A DNA stretch of 48,164 nucleotides from Planctomycetaceae bacterium (GTDB lineage Bacteria; Planctomycetota; Planctomycetia; Pirellulales; Thermoguttaceae). The translations under genes were made by a program, and so were the position numbers. The notes below the pieces were generated by a model. That model was not told the origin of the DNA. It saw only the letters and a list, made by a program, of their open reading frames with translations, and ran no database searches. This document shows, one piece after another, positions 41,368 to 48,164 of the stretch. Each line of letters begins with the position of its first letter. Position 1 is the first letter of the stretch. Location of the stretch: positions 1 through 48,164 of the forward strand of contig SFIW01000015.1 in assembly GCA_004556055.1 (NCBI GenBank), written 5' to 3'.

Positions 41368-43118
41368 CGTCGCGCCTCCTCGACCTTCGACGTCGCGTCC
41401 TCTGAAAATTGCGATTCGTAAATCTCGCGATACGTCGGGCAATCGCGCAAAAGTTCTTCATGCCGTCCCTTGCCGACGAGGCGTCCCTCGTCGAGAACCA
41501 GGATCTGATCGGCGTCGAGAACCGACGCGGCGCGTTGCGCGACGATGAAGGTCGCGCGGCGCGATTTCGTCTTCGCGAGCGCTTCCCGAAGACGCGCGTC
41601 CGTCGCGTAGTCGAGCGCCGAGCACGAGTCGTCCAAGATCAAGATCGGCGCGTCCTTGACGAGCGCCCGCGCTATCGTAAGCCGTTGACGCTGACCTCCG
41701 GAGAGGTTGCGACCCCCTTGTTCCAAAACCGTCGAGAGCTTCTCGGGCTTCGCGTCGACGAAATCGCGCGCCTGCGCCGTCTCGAGCGCCGCGTAAAGCT
41801 CCGATTCTGAAGCCTGCGGATCGCCCCAACGAAGATTCGATTCGATCGTCCCCGAGAAGAGCTCCGCCTTCTGCGGAACGACTCCGACCCCCGCGCGAAG
41901 GGACGCCAGGCGATACTCCCGAACGTCGCGTCCGAAAACGCGTACGACGCCGCACGACGCGTCGTAAAAGCGCGCGATAAGATTCACTAGCGTCGTCTTC
42001 CCGCTACCGGTTCCGCCGATCACTCCGATCGTTTCGCCTATCCGCGCTCGAAAGCTTACCGACTCAAGCGCAAGACCCGCGCTTGCGCCGTACGACGCGC
42101 TCGCCCCTTCGAACTCGACCGCGACTGCGCCCGCCTCGCGCGTTGCGCAAAGCTCCGCGTCCCCTTCCGTCATTCCGTCGGGAAGGTTGAGAATCTCCGC
42201 GACGCGTTTCGCGCACGCCGCCCCTTTGTTTACCTGGAAGAGGAGATTCGCGAGTTTCACGAGTTCCACGAGAATCTGCGACATGTAGTTCAAGAGCGCG
42301 ATCGTCTCCCCTTGCGTCGACGTTCCGATATTGACTTGCGCAGCTCCCGACGCCAAAAGGGCGACGATCGCAAGATTCGCCATAAGGTACGTGATCGGAT
42401 TCATCAGCCCCGCGACGAGACCCGCGCGTTCCTGAATCGCCAGCAAGCGCGACGCGAGCGCGTTGAAACGCCTCGTCTCGCGCGGTTCCATATTGAACGC
42501 GCGGAGAACCCGCGCTCCGACAAGATTCTCCGTCGTCGAGAGGGACACGTCGTCGAGAGCCTCGCGTTGACGCGTATACAGCGGAAGCGAGAGGAAGAGG
42601 ATCGAGAAGACCGCCGTCGCGAGCGCCGGAAGCGCGACGATGAAAATGAACGCCCCGCGAGGACTAACGACAAGCGCCATGATCGTCGCGCCAAGAACGA
42701 TGATAGGGGAGCGAAGGAAGAGGCGCAGGAGGAGGTTGACGGCGGTCTGAGTCTGCGCGGCGTCGCTTGTCATGCGCGTGGCGAGAGAATCCGCGCCGTA
42801 ACGGTCGAGCTGCGCGAAGGAGAGGCGTCCGATCTTAGCGAAGAGCGCGCGACGAATCGCGGCGGCAAATCGCGTCGCCGCCTTCGCCGCAAAGTACTGC
42901 GCCGCGCCCGCCATCGCGAGCCCCGCGACGCTCAAACCTACGAGAATCGCCAGCGCGCGCCAGATAATCGACGCGTCCCCTTGCGCAAGTCCGCAGTCGA
43001 TCATCCACGCCACGACTAGCGGGACGAGAAGATCGAAACACGCTTCAAGAAGCTTGAAAGAGGGCGCCAAAATCGCCTCTTTTTTGTACGGTAAAAGGTG
43101 TCTTAATAACGTCTTCAT
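41364..43118 (-). CDS. ABC exporter half-transporter with a degenerate ATP site, first subunit
   Basis: 584 residues, with six membrane helices (about 15-300) and a C-terminal ATP-binding domain. Walker A is 'GGTGSGKTT' and the signature 'LSGGQRQRL' is canonical. Walker B, however, reads 'ILILDDSCSALD', with Asp in place of the catalytic Glu, and the H loop is 'VAQRAAS', with Gln instead of His. This is the degenerate half of a heterodimeric exporter, whose one active ATP site forms with the partner encoded just downstream with an ATGA overlap. A TTG seven codons upstream is in frame, but GAGGA nine bases before the ATG at 43118 is the better start. Its own promoter is at 43167-43194. Confidence 0.9.
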   Translation of the reverse strand: MKTLLRHLLPYKKEAILAPSFKLLEACFDLLVPLVVAWMIDCGLAQGDASIIWRALAILVGLSVAGLAMAGAAQYFAAKAATRFAAAIRRALFAKIGRLSFAQLDRYGADSLATRMTSDAAQTQTAVNLLLRLFLRSPIIVLGATIMALVVSPRGAFIFIVALPALATAVFSILFLSLPLYTRQREALDDVSLSTTENLVGARVLRAFNMEPRETRRFNALASRLLAIQERAGLVAGLMNPITYLMANLAIVALLASGAAQVNIGTSTQGETIALLNYMSQILVELVKLANLLFQVNKGAACAKRVAEILNLPDGMTEGDAELCATREAGAVAVEFEGASASYGASAGLALESVSFRARIGETIGVIGGTGSGKTTLVNLIARFYDASCGVVRVFGRDVREYRLASLRAGVGVVPQKAELFSGTIESNLRWGDPQASESELYAALETAQARDFVDAKPEKLSTVLEQGGRNLSGGQRQRLTIARALVKDAPILILDDSCSALDYATDARLREALAKTKSRRATFIVAQRAASVLDADQILVLDEGRLVGKGRHEELLRDCPTYREIYESQFSEDATSKVEEARR

Positions 43119-43166
43119 GAAATATTGTCCTCGCGTCAATACGCGTTTCTATGCTATTGTGGTCGC

Positions 43167-43194
43167 ATTATACCGCTCGAAGACGTTTTGACGA
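43167..43194 (-). promoter_or_regulatory. Promoter for the ABC exporter pair
   Basis: On the minus strand, TCGTCA (43189-43194), 16 bases, then a perfect TATAAT (43167-43172), about 50 bases before the start codon. Confidence 0.5.
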
Positions 43195-43272
43195 CCGCTA
43201 TAAATTATTTCGAAAAACGCTAATAATCCGAATAATACTCCTAAGGCGCTTTTTTTTTTGAAAGCGGCTCGG

Positions 43273-43336
43273 TATAATTAGACAGAAATTGCGTTTCAAC
43301 CAATGTGTTAGGACGCCGCGCAGAGCCGCGGCGTTC
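43273..43336 (+). promoter_or_regulatory. -10 box and leader hairpin before the first DUF1080 gene
   Basis: TATAAT at 43273-43278 has only a T tract at the -35 position. About 30 bases after the expected start, GACGCCGCG (43312-43320) pairs with CGCGGCGTT (43327-43335) and is followed by an AT-rich stretch with five T. It may act as an attenuator or a stabilising 5' structure, 35 bases before the ATG. Confidence 0.4.
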
Positions 43337-43370
43337 TTACAAATTTTTCAATTAAAAGGAAACATCAAAG

Positions 43371-44645
43371 ATGCGTAAATCCTTCTGCATTGCCGCCGCG
43401 TTCCTCGCGGCTTTCGCGTGCTTCGCCTCGGCTCCCTCCTTCGCCGACGACACGGAAGAGGGCTTCGTCTCTCTCTTCGACGGAAAAACTCTCAACGGCT
43501 GGTCCGTACACAGCGGAGCCGCTAAATACAAGGTCGAAGACGGCGCCATCGTCGGCGAATGTGTCCCAGGAACTCCCAACAACACCTTCCTCTGCTATGA
43601 AAAGCCCTTCGGAAACTTCATTCTGAAGCTCGATTTCAAAGCCGTCGTACCCGGAAACTCCGGCGTTCAGTTCCGCAGCGCGATCGAAGAAGGTTCCGAC
43701 CGCGTCTACGGGTATCAGTGCGAAATCGCTCCCGACGATAAAGTCACCGCGCGCATCTACGACGAAGGACGACGCGGATTCGCTCACGGGCGTATCTTCC
43801 TTGACAACACCGCCGACGAAACTCTCGAAGCCGGGCTCGCCGCCTATAAGTCCGGCGACTGGAACTCCCTCGAAATCCAAGCGATCGGTCCTTCTCTCCG
43901 CACTTGGATCAACGGCGTCCCCGTGACCAACATGTACGACTACAAAGACTTCTCCGGAATCATCGGCCTTCAGATTCACGCCGGTAGCCAGGGAACGATC
44001 GCGTGGAAAAACATCCGCATCAAGGATCTTGGCGTTTCCGAATGGAAAGACTTCTTCGTCCAGAAGGACGGCGAATGGAAAGTCGAAGACGCGTATCTCT
44101 TCGTTCCTGAATGCTGGAGCTTCAACGAAGAGGGCGTCCTCGTCGGTCAGCATGACGATACCGAAAAGCGCGACGGCCTCGTCGTCTCCAACGACGAATA
44201 CGACGATTTTGTCGCTAAAGTCGATTACGTCTTCCGCGGCGGCGTGAACTCCGCGCTTTACTTCCGCGCCCACGAAGTCGACACCCCGTGGCTCCTGCGC
44301 GGCTGCCAGGACGAAATCTGCGGTTACAGCAAAGAAGCCGCTATTTGGCACACCGCCGGTAAGACCGAACCCGGTCGCGGATGGCTCGCCTCTGACGACG
44401 AATTCGTCGAAAAAGTCCGCAATAAGGGCGAAAACGACTGGAACGAAATCGCCGTCGCTGCTTGCGGCGACCGCGTCGTCACCTTCCTCAACGGCTTCCG
44501 CGTCGTCGATATCACCGACCCGCTCATCGAAAAAACCGGTAAGGTCGGACTCCAGCTCCACGGCGGTTCTCAGGGACAAATGTGGTTCAAGAACTGGAAG
44601 GTCATGCCCATCACCAAGGAACAGCGCGCTCTCATTGAACGCTAA
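43371..44645 (+). CDS. Secreted protein with two DUF1080 (3-keto-disaccharide hydrolase) domains
   Basis: 424 residues with a signal peptide ('CIAAAFLAAFACFASA', cut near 'SFADD'). Two tandem copies of the concanavalin-like beta-sandwich known as DUF1080, now linked to 3-keto-glycoside cleavage, follow. Copy one (about 28-220) opens 'GFVSLFDGKTLNGWSVH' and has 'FILKLDFKAVVPGNSGVQFR' and 'GIIGLQIHAGSQGTIAWKNI'. Copy two (about 222-415) opens 'VEDAYLFVPECWSFNEEGVL' and has 'YFRAHEVDTP' and 'GKVGLQLHGGSQGQMWFKNW'. Each copy contains 'GLQ.H.GSQG...WKN'. AAAAGGAAA precedes the ATG. The very regular codon use suggests strong expression. A 430-codon stop-free frame lies antisense to it and is not a gene. 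Confidence 0.88.
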   Translation: MRKSFCIAAAFLAAFACFASAPSFADDTEEGFVSLFDGKTLNGWSVHSGAAKYKVEDGAIVGECVPGTPNNTFLCYEKPFGNFILKLDFKAVVPGNSGVQFRSAIEEGSDRVYGYQCEIAPDDKVTARIYDEGRRGFAHGRIFLDNTADETLEAGLAAYKSGDWNSLEIQAIGPSLRTWINGVPVTNMYDYKDFSGIIGLQIHAGSQGTIAWKNIRIKDLGVSEWKDFFVQKDGEWKVEDAYLFVPECWSFNEEGVLVGQHDDTEKRDGLVVSNDEYDDFVAKVDYVFRGGVNSALYFRAHEVDTPWLLRGCQDEICGYSKEAAIWHTAGKTEPGRGWLASDDEFVEKVRNKGENDWNEIAVAACGDRVVTFLNGFRVVDITDPLIEKTGKVGLQLHGGSQGQMWFKNWKVMPITKEQRALIER

Positions 44646-44677
44646 TTCTTCTTCCATCGTTTAATCTACGTCCCCGG

Positions 44678-44704
44678 CGCGCCTCCGCGTCGGGGCGCGT
44701 TTTC
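44678..44704 (+). terminator. Terminator after the first DUF1080 gene
   Basis: CGCGCC (44678-44683) pairs with GGCGCG (44694-44699) and is followed by TTTTC. Confidence 0.6.
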
Positions 44705-44738
44705 ATACCCCCACACACATTGTTTAGGATTCTTCGAA

Positions 44739-45788
44739 ATGAAAAAAATCTTCGGCGCTCTCGCTATCTTCGCGTTCGCTTCCGCCGCCGCTCTCGGCCA
44801 AGAATTTACAAACGTCGACCAGATCGTAAAGGACGGTCAGTATCTCGAAGCCTTCAAGATCCAGGGCGAATACCTCTGGCCCGAAAAGAACCGCGCCTTC
44901 CAAGTCATTGCTCGCGGCGACAAAACCTTCGACGTCGTCGGTTATCAAGACGGCCTACCCGGCGCGGGATGGGATCGTTCTAAGGCTCGTTTCTTCGGCA
45001 AGGGCGAACTCCAGGACGGAAAACTCGTCGTCACCGGCGAAAGAATGGATATTCCCCGCAAGGGCGAAGAACGCAACATCGTCTTCAACGACGAACAGAA
45101 GGCCGCGAAGCTTGTCGCTTTCAAAGAAGGCGACAAAATCATCCTCGATTTCAAAGGGCAGAGCGAACTCCAGCGCGTTGAACGCAAGAGCGAAACCCTT
45201 GGCATGAAGGCTCCCGAAGGCGCGATCGTCCTCTTCGACGGTTCCAACACCGACGCTTTCGCTTCCGACGTCCACCTCAGCGACGCTCAGGAAAACGCCA
45301 TCTGGTCAGAAGCTCTCCTCAAGCCCTTCGAAAAGGATCGTCCTTTCACCCTTCACCTTGAATTCATGCTCTCCTTCATGCCCAACGCTCAGGGTCAGGC
45401 CCGCTCCAACTCCGGCGTCTACCTCCAGGAAGAATATGAATGTCAAGTCCTCGACTCCTTCGGACTCGAAGGCGAAAACAACGAATGCGCCGGCTTCTAT
45501 CAGCAGCTCAAGCCGATCGTCAACGCCTGCTTGCCTCCTCTTACCTGGCAGACCTACGACTTCGACGTGACCCCCGCCAAGTTCAATGAAAAGGGCGAAA
45601 AGGTCGCTAACGCCGTCATCACCGTCAAGCAAAATGGTATTCTCGTTCACGACAAGGCCGTTCTCGAACACGAGACCCCCGGCGGAAAGACCGAAAAGAC
45701 CGAAGCGGGCGAAGCGCGCGGCGTCTTCCTTCAGGGACACGGAAACAAGGTTCAGTACCGCAACATCTGGATCAAATACAACGACTGA
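44739..45788 (+). CDS. Secreted protein with one C-terminal DUF1080 domain
   Basis: 349 residues with a signal peptide ('KKIFGALAIFAFASAAALG', cut near 'LGQE'). Residues about 22-150 form a mostly beta N-terminal domain I do not recognise ('GQYLEAFKIQGEYLWPEKNR'). It is followed by a DUF1080-type domain that opens 'APEGAIVLFDGSNTDAFAS' and closes 'GVFLQGHGNKVQYRNIWIK', the expected last strand. It contains 'RSNSGVYLQEEYECQVLDSF', the conserved core that would form the sugar pocket. Codon use and spacing match the preceding DUF1080 gene, so the two may act on the same substrate. It has its own terminator. AGGA lies 11 bases before the ATG. Confidence 0.82.
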   Translation: MKKIFGALAIFAFASAAALGQEFTNVDQIVKDGQYLEAFKIQGEYLWPEKNRAFQVIARGDKTFDVVGYQDGLPGAGWDRSKARFFGKGELQDGKLVVTGERMDIPRKGEERNIVFNDEQKAAKLVAFKEGDKIILDFKGQSELQRVERKSETLGMKAPEGAIVLFDGSNTDAFASDVHLSDAQENAIWSEALLKPFEKDRPFTLHLEFMLSFMPNAQGQARSNSGVYLQEEYECQVLDSFGLEGENNECAGFYQQLKPIVNACLPPLTWQTYDFDVTPAKFNEKGEKVANAVITVKQNGILVHDKAVLEHETPGGKTEKTEAGEARGVFLQGHGNKVQYRNIWIKYND

Positions 45789-45825
45789 TCTCGGATGAAG
45801 CGAACGCGATTCGAGTCGCGTAAAA

Positions 45826-45867
45826 AAACGCCCGATCCGGCGCTCGATTCGGATCGGGCTCTTTTTA
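45826..45867 (+). terminator. Terminator after the second DUF1080 gene
   Basis: A perfect 10-bp stem GCCCGATCCG/CGGATCGGGC (45830-45839/45850-45859) is followed by CTTTTT. The T run merges into a TATAAT (45866-45871) that may be the -10 box of acpS, though no good -35 is present. Confidence 0.85.
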
Positions 45868-45927
45868 TAATGACGATTAAAAGGAAAAACAAAAGCGGCG
45901 CCGCGAGAGAAGAGAAAGGGATAAGAG

Positions 45928-46317
45928 ATGCGAATCGTCGGAATCGGAGTCGACGCGACGGAGATAGAACGCGTGAAGGAGATGTGCGAGAAACACCCGG
46001 AGAGCTTTTTAGAGCGCGTCTACACGCCGTTAGAGCGCGAATATTGCGTCGCGCGAAAGAAAGGGATGGCGGAGTCCCTCGCCGCAAGATGGGCCGCTAA
46101 AGAGGCCGTCATGAAGGCCCTCGGCGTCGGATGGTCTCATGGGGTGAAATGGACAGATATCGAGGTGGAGACGAACTTCTCGGGGGCCCCGTCGTTGAAC
46201 GTAACGGGGCGTGCGAAAGAGATCGCGCAGGAGCTCGGGATCCGAGAATGGAAGATCAGCCTCACGCACTCGCGCACCGAAGCGATCGCCTTCGTCGTCG
46301 CGTCGGGGGACGAGTAA
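45928..46317 (+). CDS. acpS: Holo-[acyl-carrier-protein] synthase
   Basis: Transfers the 4'-phosphopantetheine arm of coenzyme A to a serine of acyl carrier protein, which activates fatty acid synthesis. The 129-residue length is normal. The N-terminal strand 'IVGIGVDATEIERV' supplies the metal-binding Asp9, and 'SLAARWAAKEAVMKALG' (53-69) is the family's 'FA.KEA..KAL' motif with the catalytic Glu. 'WKISLTHSRTEAIAFVVA' near the C-terminus matches 'VSLSH....A.A.V'. 'AAAGGGATAAGAG' upstream is the ribosome site. The small frames downstream follow closely (24 bases to the next ATG). Confidence 0.92.
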   Translation: MRIVGIGVDATEIERVKEMCEKHPESFLERVYTPLEREYCVARKKGMAESLAARWAAKEAVMKALGVGWSHGVKWTDIEVETNFSGAPSLNVTGRAKEIAQELGIREWKISLTHSRTEAIAFVVASGDE

Positions 46318-46341
46318 AACCAAGCAAAAGAAGGAAGCGTT

Positions 46342-46479
46342 ATGACGTATGACGATCTTATTTTTAAAATCCCGATAGAAACACCTTCCTATTATGACGA
46401 TTCCGCTTTTGTCATTCGACAAATACGAAACGTATTGGACGAAAGACGAACGGCAAAGAGCTCAACGACGCGTCTTTAG
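46342..46479 (+). CDS. Possible 45-residue protein or 5' remnant of a broken gene
   Basis: An ATG with a good ribosome site (AAGGAAG, nine bases upstream) opens a 45-codon frame beginning 'MTYDDLIFKIPIETPSYYDD'. The first 35 residues look like a folded protein, the last ten (Thr/Ser/Arg) do not. A shift of one base near 46440 would continue into another frame that ends in an ATGA overlap with the next gene at 46631. This is consistent with a frameshifted gene of about 95 codons, or with a sequencing error. No family is recognised. Confidence 0.35.
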   Translation: MTYDDLIFKIPIETPSYYDDSAFVIRQIRNVLDERRTAKSSTTRL

Positions 46480-46634
46480 TAAGAATTCAAACGGCCAATG
46501 CGCTCTTCTCCGTCAAACGCAAGCCTTATTCGAAGCGCCCCTCATACGCAATTGGTCGACGGAATTCTGAAAATTGTCGATTACGTCGGATTCCAGCGCC
46601 GAACGACATGGGAAAGGCGTCGACGCAAGGATGA
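46398..46634 (+). pseudogene. Startless frame that may be the shifted remainder of the gene at 46342
   Basis: This frame is open from a stop at 46395-46397 to TGA at 46632-46634 but has no usable start codon before residue 60. It reads 'TNGKELNDASLVRIQTANAL' then becomes basic. Its TGA overlaps the ATG of the 82-residue gene (ATGA), the arrangement seen in coupled genes elsewhere in this window. A third frame (46394-46570, starting ATG, 58 residues) is also open. I cannot decide which, if any, is real. Confidence 0.25.
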
Positions 46635-46879
46635 AACGCGCCCCGAACGATCTCAATGATCCCGAGAAACGCGTCGCATACGTGCGCAATCATATCGAGT
46701 GGTTTTTGAAGAACCATCCCGACGCGGTCGAAGAATTCCTCAACGACGTGGAGTCGAAATACGCGTCGAAACTCGCGGTCGCGGAAGTAGAGGAGTTGGC
46801 GGCGCTTTGTGAAAAAGCGATTCTGGCGAAAAAGAGCGCCGAAATTCCTTGCAATTCTCTCGTCGACCTAATAAACTAA
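46631..46879 (+). CDS. Small helical protein (82 residues) of unknown function
   Basis: The product starts 'MKRAPNDLNDPEKRVAYVRN' and continues 'HIEWFLKNHPDAVEEFLNDV', with regular amphipathic helices and codon use (GTC, GAC, CTC, GCG) like the genuine genes around it. A TTG at 46574 would add 19 residues; the ATG at 46631 with 'GCAAGG' just upstream is the more likely start. A strong terminator follows five bases after the stop. No domain is recognised. The position after acpS and the frame remnants suggests it is the intact tail of a small accessory operon. Confidence 0.5.
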   Translation: MKRAPNDLNDPEKRVAYVRNHIEWFLKNHPDAVEEFLNDVESKYASKLAVAEVEELAALCEKAILAKKSAEIPCNSLVDLIN

Positions 46880-46883
46880 GCAT

Positions 46884-46930
46884 AAACGCCGCGAACAGTG
46901 AACCAACGCGGGGAGCGCGCGGCGTTTTTT
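46884..46930 (+). terminator. Terminator after the 82-residue gene
   Basis: AAACGCCGCG pairs with CGCGGCGTTT (46884-46893/46918-46927), and six T follow from 46925. Confidence 0.8.
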
Positions 46931-46953
46931 CTGCTCTCACGAGAGGTACTTCG

Positions 46954-47853
46954 ATGAAAAAGGCTTTCTTACTCGTCGCGGCAGTCGCCTTCGCCGCGTT
47001 CATGACGACCAATCTCTTCGCGCATGAAAAGGACGCGCCAAAGGGCGTCAACCACGTGATCTGGATCGGCGCCGACGGCTTCGGCGCGCATTACACAAAA
47101 TGGGAAGAATTACCCAATCTCGCCAAGATGAAGGAAAACGGCTCCTGGACCCTCCACATGCGCTCCGTTCTGCCCTCCGTGAGCGCAATCAACTGGGAGA
47201 CGATGATCGTCGGAGCCCCGTCGGAAATGCATGGATTCCGCACATGGGGAAGCAAAGAGCCTGATCTTCAGCCTATCTACAAGGGCGAAAACGGTCGATA
47301 TCCCGATATCTTCAGCGTCCTGAAGGCGCAAAAGCCCGACGCGAAAACCGCCGCCGCATACGATTGGGACGGAATCGGATACCTCTTCGATAAGAACGCC
47401 GTCGACGACAATCAGTGCGTCAAGGACACGGAAGCGGTTCTCGCGGCCTTCCTCAAACAACTCGAAGCCAAACCGACTTACGCGTTCGCCTATTTCGGCG
47501 AACCCGACCATGTCGGTCACAATATCGGATGGGGAACCCCCGAATATCAAGCGTCCCTCGTAAACGTCGACCGTTGCGTTGGAATTATCCTCGCTAAGCT
47601 CGAAGAATTGGGGATGAAAGACGATACGATCGTCTATTTCACCTCCGATCATGGCGGAAGCGAAAAGGGGCACGGGGAAGCGCGTATGGATCATATGGAA
47701 GTTCCGTTCGTCGTTTACGGGCCCGGAATCGCGGTAGGAGAAATTACGGACGTCGTGGCGAACTTCGACTGCGCGGCGACGGCGGCGTGGCTTTTGGGTC
47801 TGCAACGTCCTCAAGCGTGGCGCGGACTTCCTACATATTCGATCGCAAAGTAA
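46954..47853 (+). CDS. Secreted phosphodiesterase of the alkaline phosphatase superfamily
   Basis: 299 residues with a signal peptide ('KKAFLLVAAVAFAAFMTTNL', cut near 'LFAHE'). The mature protein is a type I phosphodiesterase/nucleotide pyrophosphatase-like hydrolase. The first metal Asp is in 'VIWIGADGFGAHY'. The nucleophile region is 'SVLPSVSAINWETMIVG', where a Ser or Thr attacks the phosphate. 'PSEMHGF' matches the family's 'P..HG'. The second metal set is 'GEPDHVGHNIGWG' and 'FTSDHGGSEKGHG'. It is shorter than most ENPP-type enzymes (about 400) and has no lipobox. The frame extends upstream through the terminator, but the signal peptide and GAGAGG before the ATG at 46954 define the start. 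Substrate unknown. Confidence 0.85.
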   Translation: MKKAFLLVAAVAFAAFMTTNLFAHEKDAPKGVNHVIWIGADGFGAHYTKWEELPNLAKMKENGSWTLHMRSVLPSVSAINWETMIVGAPSEMHGFRTWGSKEPDLQPIYKGENGRYPDIFSVLKAQKPDAKTAAAYDWDGIGYLFDKNAVDDNQCVKDTEAVLAAFLKQLEAKPTYAFAYFGEPDHVGHNIGWGTPEYQASLVNVDRCVGIILAKLEELGMKDDTIVYFTSDHGGSEKGHGEARMDHMEVPFVVYGPGIAVGEITDVVANFDCAATAAWLLGLQRPQAWRGLPTYSIAK

Positions 47854-47879
47854 TTTTAGACTCCTCGCAACCGCAATAT

Positions 47880-47922
47880 AAGAAGGCGTTTTCATCTCTT
47901 TGAGAACGCCTTCTTTCTTTTA
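47880..47922 (+). terminator. Terminator after the phosphodiesterase gene
   Basis: AGAAGGCGTT (47881-47890) pairs with AACGCCTTCT (47905-47914) and is followed by TTCTTTCTTTT. Confidence 0.85.
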
Positions 47923-48164
47923 TTCGCCAACAATATGATATAACTTAGAACCGATTTTGCAAAATGGCCTTGAACGTGTAAAGTTATAGAAAGACTATCG
48001 GTAATGAAATCTATGAAAAATTGTAGAGTAGCTTACCGAGATTAATCTTTCTAATGACGATCCGCTTAAATTGTCCCCCTCCTGGAAGTTACAAGAAAAA
48101 ATCCCCATCTTCAAAATCGATTTCTTTATCTATCCTCTTCTAAAAATTAGGAATAACACATAGA
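47923..48164. other. AT-rich window end without a recognisable gene
   Basis: The last 240 bases are clearly more AT-rich than the rest of the window. Short frames exist on both strands (one of about 30 residues on the minus strand) but none has a ribosome site or local codon use. It may be the upstream region of the next gene or the edge of a different sequence segment. Confidence 0.4.

Noticed and set aside
41368..41442. 25-codon upstream extension of the second ABC subunit
   Set aside because: It overlaps the first subunit; GAGGAGG before the ATG at 41367 is decisive.
42312..43019. 235-codon plus-strand frame
   Set aside because: Very Arg/Glu-rich shadow of the other ABC subunit's membrane domain.
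43365..44657. 430-codon open frame on the minus strand
   Set aside because: It is exactly antisense to the double DUF1080 gene, which has a signal peptide, ribosome site and domain motifs. The antisense product is a Val/Asp/Phe/Glu-rich translation with no motif.
1..48164. CRISPR array, insertion sequence, prophage or defence island
   Set aside because: No regularly spaced repeats, transposase or integrase motifs, or phage structural genes are visible. The only defence-like fold is the lone SLOG protein, which has no effector beside it.

Overview
The window is a GC-rich bacterial chromosome segment of mostly ordinary chromosomal genes, most likely from a planctomycete (Pirellulales/Thermoguttaceae-like). 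The evidence is protein content only: a Minf_1886-family protein, a hydrazine-synthase-alpha-like secreted diheme protein, several DUF1080 (3-keto-disaccharide hydrolase) proteins, a YacL-type PIN/TRAM membrane protein, a PsbP/DcrB-like protein with an 'LGVRFxYPxNWT' motif, and many large secreted proteins of unknown family. No 16S gene is present, so the taxonomy is an inference. Codon use is dominated by GTC, GAC, CTC, GAA and GCG/CGC. This leaves many long stop-free frames antisense to real genes, and I did not call those.

Layout. 1-8.3 kb: the 3' end of pheT, a secreted coiled-coil protein, a UvrA2-like ABC ATPase, serine acetyltransferase (minus strand), a six-helix membrane protein and an AlkD-like protein. 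8.5-15.5 kb, minus strand: a small protein, a Sir2 deacylase translationally coupled to a DcrB/PsbP-like acidic protein, mtnA, a GT-C membrane glycosyltransferase and an HD phosphohydrolase whose reading frame overlaps it. 15.8-22.2 kb: a secreted protein, a SLOG-domain protein, phosphoglucomutase, a Minf_1886 protein with an acidic insertion, and the PIN/TRAM protein. 22.5-26.7 kb: metK behind a recognisable promoter and leader, then a DUF362 protein and a NapH/NapG-like fused polyferredoxin. 26.8-30.4 kb: tRNA-His and a recO/BamD-like/LptE-like operon. 30.6-38.4 kb: a secreted diheme beta-propeller protein and an 898-residue secreted protein in one transcript, converging on a secreted parallel beta-helix protein. 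38.5-43.1 kb: a GtrB/DPM1-like glycosyltransferase and a heterodimeric ABC exporter with one degenerate ATP site. 43.4-47.9 kb: two secreted DUF1080 proteins, acpS, a patch of broken or tiny reading frames, and a secreted phosphodiesterase. The last 240 bases are AT-rich and carry no recognisable gene.

How the genes work together. cysE, metK and mtnA belong to sulfur amino acid and SAM metabolism but sit in separate transcripts. The BamD/LptE-like pair suggests a diderm envelope with outer-membrane protein and LPS assembly. The 30-48 kb part is rich in exported proteins (beta-helix, DUF1080, phosphodiesterase, diheme propeller), which fits glycan or phosphoester use outside the cytoplasm. The DUF362/polyferredoxin pair suggests membrane-linked low-potential electron transfer. 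I see no CRISPR array, insertion sequence, prophage, toxin-antitoxin pair or assembled defence system. The most unusual items are the diheme HzsA-like/898-residue pair, the NapH-NapG-like fusion, the Minf_1886 insertion, the metK control region and the decayed reading frames after acpS.
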